DNA of 64,000 bases from Bordetella genomosp. 7. Lineage in GTDB: Bacteria; Pseudomonadota; Gammaproteobacteria; Burkholderiales; Burkholderiaceae_B. Both the position numbers and the translations under genes were made by a program. Under the pieces are notes generated by a model. The model did not search any database. It was given only the letters and a program-made list of their open reading frames with translations, and had not been told where the DNA came from. Position 1 is the stretch's first letter; the number at the start of each line of letters is the position of its first letter. The stretch is from contig NZ_NEVK01000008.1 in NCBI RefSeq assembly GCF_002261265.1, positions 714,385 through 778,384 on the forward strand, written 5' to 3'. Below are positions 55,346-63,874 of the stretch, in pieces.

Positions 55346-55625
55346 GGTACGTCTCGGGCGGTTATATCAATGACTGGCACGTGGCGGGCGTAGGGATTCT
55401 GAAGCGTTGAAGCGTCGCGGCCCCGACCCGCATAGCCGGGCGGCAAGGCACAGAGCCCCGGTCGCGCCCGTCGGGTCGGGTCAGGCATCGAGCCCGTGCA
55501 ATTGTACGGATGTGTTCCGGGGGTCTGCGCGCATCGCCGCCCAGCGTGCCCCTCGTCGCGCCCCGCGCCGCCACCCGCGCCGCCCCGCATTTTGCCTTCC
55601 CGGGGGCTGGCGGCGCCGAAAGTCG
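55346..55625. other. Gene-free stretch upstream of the CoA ligase operon
   Basis: About 280 bp of very high G+C sequence between divergent genes. Six-frame ORFs here have no family resemblance and overlap each other. I see no operator or RNA gene. Confidence 0.4.
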
Positions 55626-55654
55626 TTGACAGAACATCAAGCCCATCACAAAAT
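55626..55654 (+). promoter_or_regulatory. Promoter of the CoA ligase operon
   Basis: A perfect TTGACA (55626-55631), a 17-bp spacer and CAAAAT (55649-55654), about 47 bp before the ligase ATG, in an abruptly AT-rich stretch after a G+C-rich one. Confidence 0.6.
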
Positions 55655-55700
55655 GTCCGTACAAACTAACAAATAGAACAACGCGTGGAGGGAGACCAAG

Positions 55701-57320
55701 ATGTTGTCGCCGCAGCAAGTTCTTGCGCTGTATCCGCCGCACTCTGGCAGCCTGTATTCGCTCTTTGAATCACGCGTAAGCGCCGTACCGGACCGCGAGT
55801 TCCTGGTATTTCGCGGCATCAGCTACCGCTATCGTGAAATGCATGCCCTGGTCGAGCGGGCTGCCGCCATGTATGCCGCCCGCGGCATTGGCCGGAGTGA
55901 CCGGGTAGGCGTGATGTCGCGCAACCATGTCACCACCATCGTGAGCTTTCTGGCTCTGGCCAGGCTGGGCGCCACTATGTGTCCATTCAATCCAGATTTC
56001 CGTGAAGAGGAAGCGGGTTATGTCATCAAACACGCCGAACTGAGTGGCTTGCTTTGTTCGCCTGCGTGCCTGCTTACCGCGCGCAAGGCAGTGGCGCAAA
56101 GCCAGCGCGACGCGTGGATATTGCTCAACGAGCCCGACCCCGAGTGCGCCGAGATTCCCACCTGGAATGAAGCCCTGGACCAGGCGCCGGCCGAGCCGCC
56201 GGCCGACGGCTCATCGCCGGAGGCGACCTGTGTCTTCATTTATACGTCGGGCACGACCGGCCTGCCCAAGGCGGTCATGCATGCGCAGAGATCGGTGGTG
56301 CTTTCCGCCGAAGGGTTTGTCGGCCGCATGTATCTGCAGCCTGATGACAGGCTTTTGTGCATTTTGCCAACCTTCCACATCAATGCCTTGTTCTATTCGG
56401 TCTGCGGCGCTCTCGCGGCGGGCGCGACTGTCATTCTGGAAGAGGCATTCTCGGCATCCCGCTTCTGGCGCACCGTGAAAGAAAGCCGTGCCACCGAAGT
56501 TAACTTTGTGGCAGCCATTCCAGGCATTCTGGCCAAGAGGCCGCGCGAGGAGTTCGTGGCAGGCCACTGTCTCAGCAAGATCTGCGTGGCGCCGCTATCA
56601 AAGGAAACCGACGCCTTGTTCACAGGCACATTCGGCGTCCGGGACCTGCTGGATGGCTATGGCATGAGCGAAGCCCCGGGCATATGTATCACTCCGCTCA
56701 CAGGGCCGCGTCGGCTCGGATCGGTAGGCAAGCTGTGCAGGCATCCCGATCCGGAAATGACGTTCGCCGAGCTGCGCGTCGTGGACGAGGCGGGCAATGA
56801 CGTTCCGATCGGTCAAGTGGGCGAGTTCATGGTGCGTTCGCCTACGTTGATGCAAGGGTATTTTCGCGATCCGGAACAGACACAGGCGTCGTTTCGCGAA
56901 GGCGGATGGTTCATAACGGGCGACATGGGATACCGCGACGACGACGATTTCATCTGGTTCGTCGGCCGCAAGAAAGACATCATTCGCAAGCGCGGCGAGA
57001 ACATTTCTGGCGCGGAGCTCGATCGCGTTGTGGGAAACCATCCGTGCGTGCAAGAGGCCGCGGCCATTGCCGTGCCTGCCGAACTGGGCGAGGACGAGAT
57101 CCTGGTGGCTGTGGTGCCGCGACCGGATTCCCACATCACCGCACAGGAAATCGCCGCCTGGTGTGCGGCGCGCCTGGCCCGCATCAAGGTGCCGCGCTTT
57201 GTTGTGTTTGTAGACGAGCTGCCGCACACCGCCACGCATCGGGTGGAAAAGCACAAGCTCAAGAAAGACCCAGCTTTGCTGGCCCGCGCCATCGACCTGC
57301 AGGAGACCGTCCGTGAATGA
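55701..57320 (+). CDS. AMP-forming acyl-CoA synthetase
   Basis: Activates a carboxylic acid to its CoA thioester via an acyl-adenylate. The 539-residue enzyme carries the P-loop TSGTTGLPKAVMH (near residue 186), GYGMSEAPG (near 320), the GWFITGDMGYRDDDDFIWFVGRKKDIIRKRGENISGAELD block (about 396-435) and the C-terminal catalytic Lys region HRVEKHKLKKD. An AGGGAG ribosome-binding site precedes the ATG. First gene of a four-gene operon; its substrate may be the same acid the Bug receptor binds. The exact acid is unknown. Confidence 0.94.
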   Translation: MLSPQQVLALYPPHSGSLYSLFESRVSAVPDREFLVFRGISYRYREMHALVERAAAMYAARGIGRSDRVGVMSRNHVTTIVSFLALARLGATMCPFNPDFREEEAGYVIKHAELSGLLCSPACLLTARKAVAQSQRDAWILLNEPDPECAEIPTWNEALDQAPAEPPADGSSPEATCVFIYTSGTTGLPKAVMHAQRSVVLSAEGFVGRMYLQPDDRLLCILPTFHINALFYSVCGALAAGATVILEEAFSASRFWRTVKESRATEVNFVAAIPGILAKRPREEFVAGHCLSKICVAPLSKETDALFTGTFGVRDLLDGYGMSEAPGICITPLTGPRRLGSVGKLCRHPDPEMTFAELRVVDEAGNDVPIGQVGEFMVRSPTLMQGYFRDPEQTQASFREGGWFITGDMGYRDDDDFIWFVGRKKDIIRKRGENISGAELDRVVGNHPCVQEAAAIAVPAELGEDEILVAVVPRPDSHITAQEIAAWCAARLARIKVPRFVVFVDELPHTATHRVEKHKLKKDPALLARAIDLQETVRE

Positions 57321-57729
57321 TTCCTCTGAACCGCGCGCCGCGCTCGGCCCGGACGGCGAGTATGCCGCCCACCTGGCCGAGGGACGCTTCATGCTGCAGC
57401 AATGCTGCCAATGTGAACGCCACGTGTTCTTTCCCCGCGTGTTGTGCCCGCACTGCGGCGGTTCGCAATTGCAATGGACGGCCGCGAGCGGCGGCGGCAC
57501 GGTGTATTCCGCCACGGTAGTGCGCCGCAAGCCTCAACATGGCGGAGACTACAGCGTCGTGCTGGTCGACCTTGACGAGGGGCCGCGCATGATGAGCCGT
57601 GTGGAGGGGCTGGCGCCCGACGCGGTACGGATCGGAATGCGGGTTCGCGCCCGCATCGTATCCGCGCCCGACAGCGCCGACTCGGCGTGGTTCGTCGTGT
57701 TCGATCCTGTCACGGAGACCTTGCAATGA
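57313..57729 (+). CDS. DUF35 OB-fold zinc-ribbon protein (ChsH2/BbsA-like)
   Basis: A 138-residue protein overlapping the end of the ligase gene by 8 bp. Its N-terminal rubredoxin-like zinc ribbon shows four cysteines (LQQCCQCERHVFFPRVLCPHCGG), followed by an OB-fold (WTAASGGGTVYSATVVRRK...VVLVDLDEGPRMMSRVEG). Such DUF35 proteins form complexes with thiolase-like enzymes and are needed for their activity. It directly precedes the thiolase-like gene with a 4-bp ATGA overlap, so a complex is very likely. Confidence 0.92.
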   Translation: MNDSSEPRAALGPDGEYAAHLAEGRFMLQQCCQCERHVFFPRVLCPHCGGSQLQWTAASGGGTVYSATVVRRKPQHGGDYSVVLVDLDEGPRMMSRVEGLAPDAVRIGMRVRARIVSAPDSADSAWFVVFDPVTETLQ

Positions 57730-58883
57730 GCACTGCCAATACGCTGCGCGGATCCGCCGCTATCGTCGGGGCAAGCCTGGGCACGCCGGGCCCACGTCCC
57801 GGCTTGAGCGCCCTGGACATCATGGCCGATGCCGCCTCCGGCGCGCTGCGCGAGGCAGGGTTGACGCTGGCAGATGTCGATGGCCTGTTCGTCGGGTCCG
57901 CCTATCATTATCTGTCGACGCTCTCGGCGGCGGAATACCTGGGCATACAGCCACGTTTCTCCGACAACAACATGGTGGGAGGGTCGTCGTTTGTTGCGCA
58001 CTTGCTGACGGCGGCTATGGCGCTGGCCACGGGGCAATGCAACGTTGCACTGATCTGCTACGGCAGCAACCAGGGCACCGGTTTCGGCAAACTGAAATCG
58101 ATGTCCGAAGTGCAGAAGTACGAGGCGCCATATCAACCGCGCTATCCCATTTCAAGTTATGCGTTGGCCGCGGCGCGCCATATGCACCAGTACGGCACCA
58201 CGCGACGCGATCTCGCCGAAGTGGCCGTCGCCGCTCGCGCCTGGGCCAGGCTCAATCCCGACGCCCAGGAGCGCGGGCCGCTGAGCGTCGATGACGTGCT
58301 TGCGGCCCGCATGATCAGTGACCCGTTGGGGCTGCTCGATTGTTGTCTGGTCACCGATGGCGGCGGGGCCCTGGTGCTGGTGCGGGCCGAGCGGGCGCGC
58401 GATTTTCCCAAGCCGCCGGTGTACGTGCTTGGCGTGGCGGCCGCACACTGGCATCGCCAGATCAGTTGCATGCCGGACCTGACCGTTACCGCTGCGGCAG
58501 AGTCGGGCCCGCGCGCGATGGCGATGGCGGGGATCACGCACCGGGACGTGGATGTGGTGGAGCTCTACGATGCGTTCACCATCAATACGCTGCTGTTTCT
58601 CGAGGACCTGGGATTCTGCGCCAAGGGTGAGGGGGGCGCCTTTGTGCAGGGTGGGGGCATCGCGCCCGGCGGCCGCCTGCCGGTCAACACCAATGGCGGC
58701 GGGCTGTCGTGCTGCCACCCGGGCATGTATGGAATCTTCTTGCTGGTGGAAGCCGTCAGGCAGTTGCGTGCCGAAGCGGGCCAGCGGCAGATAGATGGGG
58801 CGAACATCGCCCTTTGCCACGGCAACGGAGGGGTGCTTTCCAGTCAAGTCACCGCGGTTCTGGGAGGTGCGGCAACCCTGTAA
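57726..58883 (+). CDS. Thiolase-like protein of the SCP-x/Ltp2 group, lacking the usual nucleophile
   Basis: A 385-residue thiolase-fold protein starting MSTANTLRGSAAIVGA. It keeps the conserved C-terminal His loop (SCCHPGMYGIFLLVEAV) and the CHGNGGVLSSQVTAVLG end. At the place where degradative thiolases have the acyl-binding Cys, this protein reads VGGSSFVAHL, so no obvious nucleophile is there. That is a feature of the Ltp2-type retro-aldolases that pair with DUF35 proteins, and of some BbsB-like thiolases. It could therefore be a carbon-carbon lyase rather than a thiolase. Confidence 0.85.
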   Translation: MSTANTLRGSAAIVGASLGTPGPRPGLSALDIMADAASGALREAGLTLADVDGLFVGSAYHYLSTLSAAEYLGIQPRFSDNNMVGGSSFVAHLLTAAMALATGQCNVALICYGSNQGTGFGKLKSMSEVQKYEAPYQPRYPISSYALAAARHMHQYGTTRRDLAEVAVAARAWARLNPDAQERGPLSVDDVLAARMISDPLGLLDCCLVTDGGGALVLVRAERARDFPKPPVYVLGVAAAHWHRQISCMPDLTVTAAAESGPRAMAMAGITHRDVDVVELYDAFTINTLLFLEDLGFCAKGEGGAFVQGGGIAPGGRLPVNTNGGGLSCCHPGMYGIFLLVEAVRQLRAEAGQRQIDGANIALCHGNGGVLSSQVTAVLGGAATL

Positions 58884-58913
58884 TGCCTATTGATAACAAT
58901 ACAGGAGACAGAA

Positions 58914-59879
58914 ATGCGTTTGATGACTGCCTTGCTTGCAGGGCTGTGCGTGGCTTCAGCAGCGGGTCCGGCGTTCGCGGATACTTATCCGGATCGTCCC
59001 ATCACGCTGGTAGTTCCGTATCCCCCGGGCGGAGCCACCGACCCGATCGCACGAACTTTTGCGAGTAAGCTCAATGAAGCATGGGGGGTGCCCGTCATTA
59101 TCGAGAACAAGCCGGGTGCAGGCACGACGATAGGCATGCAGCACGTGGCACGGGCCAAACCCGACGGCTATACCATCATAATGGGTACGACCAGCGTCGG
59201 CACCAACCCCGCGCTATACGAAAACCTGCCCTACGACACGATCAAAGACTTCAGTTACCTGAGTCGCGCCGGCGTACTCCAGATCGTGGCTATTACCAAC
59301 CCGAAGGTGCCGGTAAAAAGCCTGGCGGAACTGATCGCGTACGCCAAGAAGAACCCGGCCAAGCTTAATTACTCGTCCGCCGGCAACGGCACTATCACGC
59401 ATCTCACGGCCGAATATTTCAAGGCGTCGGCCGGCGTGGATATGGTGCATGTGCCCTACAAGGGCAGTTCAGCCGCGGTTACAGCGGTGGTGTCGGGCGA
59501 GGCGGACGTGAGCTTCGATACGTATTTCACGTCGCAACCCTTCATCAAGGCTGACCGCATCGATGTGCTGGCCAGCGCCGGCCCTGCTCGCATGATTTCG
59601 ATGCCGGATCTACCGACATTGGGCGAAACGTTTCCCGGGTTCACGGCGTTCTCGTGGCTGGGCTTCATGGGGCCCGCCGGGATGCCGCCCGAGATCGTGG
59701 AGAAATGGTCCGCCGAAGTGCGGCGCATTGCGGCCTTGCCCGACGTCAAAGAGCGGCTGGGCGCCGCTGGCGTCGAGGCCGGAGGAACCACGCCGCAAGA
59801 ATTCGTGAACTTCGTACAGGCCGAGATTGCAAAGTGGACCAAGGTCGTGGCAGAAGGAAATATTCCCAAAGTGCAATGA
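58914..59879 (+). CDS. Bug-family periplasmic substrate-binding receptor
   Basis: A 321-residue exported receptor, last gene of the ligase operon. Start MRLMTALLAGLCVASAAGPAFA is chosen for its signal peptide and the AGGAGAC ribosome-binding site; an upstream TTG-initiated frame is less likely. The Bug landmarks are YPDRPITLVVPYPPGGATDPIAR, IENKPGAGTTIGMQHVARAKPDGYT and VHVPYKGSSAAVTAVVSGE. Being coupled to an acyl-CoA ligase, it probably binds the same carboxylic acid. No TctA/TctB subunits are nearby. Confidence 0.94.
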   Translation: MRLMTALLAGLCVASAAGPAFADTYPDRPITLVVPYPPGGATDPIARTFASKLNEAWGVPVIIENKPGAGTTIGMQHVARAKPDGYTIIMGTTSVGTNPALYENLPYDTIKDFSYLSRAGVLQIVAITNPKVPVKSLAELIAYAKKNPAKLNYSSAGNGTITHLTAEYFKASAGVDMVHVPYKGSSAAVTAVVSGEADVSFDTYFTSQPFIKADRIDVLASAGPARMISMPDLPTLGETFPGFTAFSWLGFMGPAGMPPEIVEKWSAEVRRIAALPDVKERLGAAGVEAGGTTPQEFVNFVQAEIAKWTKVVAEGNIPKVQ

Positions 59880-59936
59880 CCAGGCCCGGCGGCGGCCAGT
59901 GAGAGGCCGCCAGGGCCCCCTTGGCCGCAACTGAGA

Positions 59937-59958
59937 CAAGGCCGGCTTGCCGGCCTTG
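59937..59958 (+). repeat. 22-bp near-palindrome between Bug and mscS genes
   Basis: CAAGGCCGGC-TT-GCCGGCCTTG, 10-bp arms with a 2-nt centre, in the 143-bp gap before the MscS gene. A second hairpin (GGCGGCC / GGCCGCC) lies just upstream near 59890-59910. No T-run is present. They may slow transcription out of the ligase operon. Confidence 0.4.
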
Positions 59959-60022
59959 GTCGACGATGCCGGGCTCATCAATGATAATGCGGCCTTATCC
60001 GCTCGGCAGAAAGGGGGCACAG

Positions 60023-61702
60023 GTGAGGGCGCTGGCAAGATGGTGCAGGGCAATGGCGGGCGCGTGTTGCGCGGCCTGGATGATGTGGCTGGTAAGCGCG
60101 CCGGCATTTGCCGTGGCCGAAAGGGCCTTGTCGCCGGTCAGTACCGCAAGCCCTGGTGATACCTATCGGTCGCTGGTGTCGGGCATGCAGCGCCTGGAAC
60201 AGCTGTACATCGGCTACACCGCAGACAAGAGCTTCGCCAATCTTCGTGAAATCCGCTATCAGTTGAATCGGCTGCGCACGCTGCTGGACCTGAGCGAGGT
60301 GCCCGCGGCCAATCGTGTGAAGGCGGGCAACGCGGCGCTGACGTATCTTGGGGACATCGTCGCGCGTCTGCCGTCGGTCGATGAGGACTCGATCCCTGGC
60401 GCGCGCGACGGCGGAGCGCCGCTGCCAGCCCGCTGGACGGTGCCGGGCACCGATATCAAGATCGCGCGCCAGGAAGACGGCCCTAACGCAGGCGAATACC
60501 TGTTTACCGCCGGCAGCATCGCGCACCTGGCCGAATACTATCAACGGGTCAAGCACCTGCCGGTGGTTCAAGCACGGCACTATGCCTCGCTGCACGAAGA
60601 ACATATCAACGCAACGGGGCCGCTGGTGCCCGATTGGCTGACGCGGCGCATCCCTGATTCGCTGAAAACCGCCTATCTGAACACCCCGGTCTGGAAAATC
60701 ATCGCCATTGCCGGTGTGGTCGGCCTAATGCTGGCGCTGGTGTGGTGTTGGGCGCGGGTGGTGCGGACCCAGGGGCGTCGCGGCAGCGAACTGCGCCGCC
60801 TGGCGTGGCGTTTTTCATTGCCGGTGGCGCTGATCGCCATCTATTCGTTGGCCGAATGGTTCGTCATATCGCATATCGACCCCGCCGGGTGGTTTGCCAC
60901 GGGCGAACGCCTGGTGTTTACCGCGGTGTTCTATGCCGTGGCCGCATGGGCGGCATGGGTTGGCTGCTTCCTGATGGCCGAAGCGGTCATCAGCACACCC
61001 CGCATCTCGCGCAACAGCCTGGACATACACTTGCTGCGGCTGGCGGCGCGTGTCGCGGCAATTGGCTTGGCGGGCGGTATCCTGGTGTACGGCGCCAACG
61101 AGATCGGCATCCCCGCGTTGGGCCTGATCGCGGGGATAGGGGTGGGGGGTTTTGCATTGGCGCTGGCCGCACAATCGACCATAGAAAACCTGTTCGCGGG
61201 CGTGGCGCTTTTTGCCGACCGGCCCTTTCGTATCGGCGACGTGATCAGTTTTGGCGAGCAGCGGGGCGTGGTCGAGGCCGTGGGCACCCGCTCGAGCCGG
61301 ATCCGTGCGTTGGACGGGACGCTGATCACCGTGCCCAATCGCGATCTGGCCAAGACCGAGATCGTCAACTATACGCAGCGCGACAAATGCCTTTTCGTCC
61401 ATACGCTGGCCTTGCGCGTGGATACGCCTGCATCACAATTGAACGAATTGCTGGAACGGCTGCGAGCTCTGATGTCGTCCGACGACATGGTCGAGAAGAA
61501 AGACGGGTGGCCACGCGTGCGCTGCGTGGGCCTGGGTATAGGCCGGATAGAAGTGGAAGTGCGCGCCCACGTGCTGACCAATGACTTTACGAAGTTCCTT
61601 GCGGTGCAGGAAGCGCTGCTGCTGCGTATCGTCGAATTGATAGACTCGATGCGCATCGAATTGGTGCCGACGCGCTTCATGATTGCGGCGCAATCGAAGT
61701 AG
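60023..61702 (+). CDS. MscS-family mechanosensitive channel with periplasmic N-terminal domain
   Basis: A 559-residue inner-membrane channel. The GTG start at 60023 (after AAGGGGG) is preferred: it opens a signal peptide (CCAAWMMWLVSAPAFA), whereas upstream ATGs lie in an unlikely leader. A helical periplasmic domain of about 175 residues follows, then four membrane segments, the last leading into the MscS pore helix ALGLIAGIGVGGFALALAAQSTIENLFAGVALFADRPFRIGDVI. The beta domain (VVEAVGTRSSRIRALDGTLITVPNRDLAKTEIVNY) and C-terminal cage follow. It would release solutes on osmotic downshock. Confidence 0.93.
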   Translation: MRALARWCRAMAGACCAAWMMWLVSAPAFAVAERALSPVSTASPGDTYRSLVSGMQRLEQLYIGYTADKSFANLREIRYQLNRLRTLLDLSEVPAANRVKAGNAALTYLGDIVARLPSVDEDSIPGARDGGAPLPARWTVPGTDIKIARQEDGPNAGEYLFTAGSIAHLAEYYQRVKHLPVVQARHYASLHEEHINATGPLVPDWLTRRIPDSLKTAYLNTPVWKIIAIAGVVGLMLALVWCWARVVRTQGRRGSELRRLAWRFSLPVALIAIYSLAEWFVISHIDPAGWFATGERLVFTAVFYAVAAWAAWVGCFLMAEAVISTPRISRNSLDIHLLRLAARVAAIGLAGGILVYGANEIGIPALGLIAGIGVGGFALALAAQSTIENLFAGVALFADRPFRIGDVISFGEQRGVVEAVGTRSSRIRALDGTLITVPNRDLAKTEIVNYTQRDKCLFVHTLALRVDTPASQLNELLERLRALMSSDDMVEKKDGWPRVRCVGLGIGRIEVEVRAHVLTNDFTKFLAVQEALLLRIVELIDSMRIELVPTRFMIAAQSK

Positions 61703-61800
61703 TCGCGGTGGCGGGATGACGACCGGCGGCCGCCGTGCCGAACCATCACCGGGCCTGATATTTGCTGGCCGTGCGGTATGTCATCACAACGAGGTGCGTC

Positions 61801-62406
61801 ATGCCTCTTACCGCCATCGGCATTAACTGTACGCTCAAGAAGTCGCCCGCGTCGTCATCCTGTGAACTTTTGCTGAGCCAGGTCCTGGAAGAACTGCGCC
61901 GGTTGGGTGTGGTCTGTGACCTGGTCAGGGCGGTAGACATGGCCATCGCGCCCGGCGTGACATCCGACGAGGGGCCGGGCGACCAGTGGCCCGAACTGCG
62001 CCGGCGTGTTCTGGCGGCGGATATTCTGATCCTGGGAACTCCCATCTGGCTGGGCCATCCGTCCAGTGTGTGTCAGCGCGTCCTGGAACGCATGGACGCC
62101 TTCCTGGGCGAGATGGACGATGGCAACCGCATGGTTACCTATGGCAAGGTCGCCGGTGTGGCGGTGGTGGGAAACGAAGATGGCGCCCATCACGTCAGCG
62201 CGGAACTTTTCCAGGCCCTGAACGATGTCGGCTTTTCCCTGCCTGCCAGCGCGGTCACGTACTGGGTGGGCGAAGCGATGCAGAAGACGGATTTCCGGGA
62301 CCTTCCTTCCACGCCCCGCAAGACCGCACAAACCACTCGCGAACTGGCGCTGAATTGCATGCACCTTGCGCAGTTGTTGCGCACTTCGCCCTATCCGCCG
62401 CGATGA
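61801..62406 (+). CDS. NADPH-dependent FMN reductase / flavodoxin-like protein
   Basis: A 201-residue flavodoxin-fold oxidoreductase. The FMN-binding P-loop is INCTLKKSPASSSCELLL (residues 8-25), and a second flavin site is TPIWLGHPSSVCQRVLERMDAF (about 80-101), followed by GVAVVGNEDGAHHVSAELFQAL. The group includes NAD(P)H:quinone and azo reductases. The FUSC gene starts 41 bp later. Substrate not known. Confidence 0.9.
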   Translation: MPLTAIGINCTLKKSPASSSCELLLSQVLEELRRLGVVCDLVRAVDMAIAPGVTSDEGPGDQWPELRRRVLAADILILGTPIWLGHPSSVCQRVLERMDAFLGEMDDGNRMVTYGKVAGVAVVGNEDGAHHVSAELFQALNDVGFSLPASAVTYWVGEAMQKTDFRDLPSTPRKTAQTTRELALNCMHLAQLLRTSPYPPR

Positions 62407-62446
62407 GCCCGCGCGCTGTCCGGGCGGAATACCTGGCCAAGTCTAT

Positions 62447-63511
62447 ATGCTGAGCGTGCCTGACGCTGTACGCCTGCCCGTGCAAACCGTTGCTGCCGTG
62501 GGCCTTGCCTATGCCAGCATGGTCTGGCTGAACTTGCCAGAAATTGCCTGGGCCGCCTTTTCTGCGCTCTTCGTGCTGCGCACCAGCGTTGAAGGCACGG
62601 TAGGCGAAGCGTGGGGGCGCGTGCTGGGGGCGCTGATAGGCGTCGTGCTTGGGGTGGGCTGCGTGCTGGCGTGCCGGCTGCTGGACCTTCCTGTTGTGCT
62701 GGGCGCGGTGGCCGGAGTGGGCGTGGCCGCCTATCTGTCGATGCGCTGGCAGGCGTTGAGTTATAGCCTGGTTACTGTTACCGCGGTTACTGTGGAACCC
62801 GCGGCCGATGTGCTGGCTGGGGCCCTGGATAAAACCGTGGCCGTTGGCGTCGGGATTGCCTGCGGTGTACTGGCGGCCGTGGTGGTGCTGCCGTTGTCGG
62901 CGCAGCACAGCGTCAGGGCCAACCTTGCCAACCTGATAGAGACTTACGGCGAGCTGTTGGTGAAGTGGGCCTCTATGCTGGAAAGCGGCAAGCAGCGCCC
63001 GCGCCTGTATGACGACAACATGATGGAGCAGGCCCGATTGCGCGCTCAGGAAATGTCTTTGCAGGCCAGGACGTTTCCGATGGACTTGTTGTATCCCAAT
63101 GCCCAGCTGCGGCAGCTGCATGCGCAGATCGATCGGCTGTGGCTTACTGCGGCGCTTATCGAACGTGCGGGCGACTTGCAATTGTCCGAGCAGATCTGCA
63201 GCCGCCTGGGCCCGGCGCTGGATAAAGTGGCGGCGTCTGCCCAGGAGCAGATTGTGGGCATGGCGCAGGTTGTTCGTCGCGGCAAGCGCGCGGCGGTGCC
63301 CAGGCGTCCGGCCGCGCCGCTGATACGGCTGGACAGTGTGATTGACGACTGCGTCAAGAAAGACTCGTTCAGCGCCTCGGAAATCGAATCCATAGAGGCA
63401 ATTCGATGGGCCTGGCGCGAAGTGACTCGCGAGCTCGACGCATTGGCCGATTATCTCGATCCGCCGACGAAAGCCAAGTCCCGTCCAAGGCATCAAGGGC
63501 AGGGTGTCTGA
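62447..63511 (+). CDS. FUSC-family membrane transporter (aromatic acid exporter-like)
   Basis: A 354-residue inner-membrane protein. About five to six membrane segments lie in the first 165 residues (including IAWAAFSALFVLRTSVEGTVGEAWGRVLGALIGVVLGVG, the FUSC signature), followed by a soluble helical C-terminal half. FUSC proteins export aromatic acids and related compounds. Start MLSVPDAVRLPV is chosen; a longer frame overlaps the reductase gene. The stop codon (63509-63511) and the last residues QGV come from array C, so the repeat has replaced or altered the original end. Confidence 0.87.
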   Translation: MLSVPDAVRLPVQTVAAVGLAYASMVWLNLPEIAWAAFSALFVLRTSVEGTVGEAWGRVLGALIGVVLGVGCVLACRLLDLPVVLGAVAGVGVAAYLSMRWQALSYSLVTVTAVTVEPAADVLAGALDKTVAVGVGIACGVLAAVVVLPLSAQHSVRANLANLIETYGELLVKWASMLESGKQRPRLYDDNMMEQARLRAQEMSLQARTFPMDLLYPNAQLRQLHAQIDRLWLTAALIERAGDLQLSEQICSRLGPALDKVAASAQEQIVGMAQVVRRGKRAAVPRRPAAPLIRLDSVIDDCVKKDSFSASEIESIEAIRWAWREVTRELDALADYLDPPTKAKSRPRHQGQGV

Positions 63512-63874
63512 CACCTTCGGAGTCAGACACCGGTAGTGACGGTAGTGCGCAATCCTGGGCGTGGTGTCTGACTCCCGCAGGGTGTCTGACACCTTCGGAT
63601 TCAGACACCGGTAGCGCGCAATCCTGGGGGTGGTGTCTGACTCCCGCAGGGTGTCTGACACCTTCGGAGTCAGACACCGGTAGCGCGCAATCCTGGACGT
63701 GGTGTCTGACTCCCGCAGGGTGTCTGACACCTTCGGAGTCAGACACCGGTAGCGCGTAATCCTGGGGCTTGGTGTCTGACTCCCGCAGGGTGTCTGACAC
63801 CTCCGGAGTCGGACACCGGTAGCGCGCAATCCTGGGGGTGGTGTCTGACTCCCGCAGGGTGTCTGACACCTTCG
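63501..63874. repeat. Array C: five and a half 69-bp tandem repeats with 13-bp palindromes
   Basis: Forward copies of GGTGTCTGACTCCCG begin at 63563, 63632, 63701, 63771 and 63840 (period 69-70), with a leading partial unit from 63501. Each has outer arms GGTGTCTGACTCC and GGAGTCAGACACC, an inner GGTGTCTGACACC palindrome, and a spacer GGTAGCGCGCAATCCTGG. The units differ at only a few bases. The first supplies the stop codon of the FUSC gene, and the last is cut after CTTCG by the IS3-family element. Because 69 is a multiple of 3, several frames read open across it; these are not genes. Confidence 0.95.

Noticed and set aside
63501..63874. CRISPR array
   Set aside because: Repeats and spacers are all near-identical; there are no unique spacers, no leader and no cas genes. 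It is a tandem palindromic repeat.
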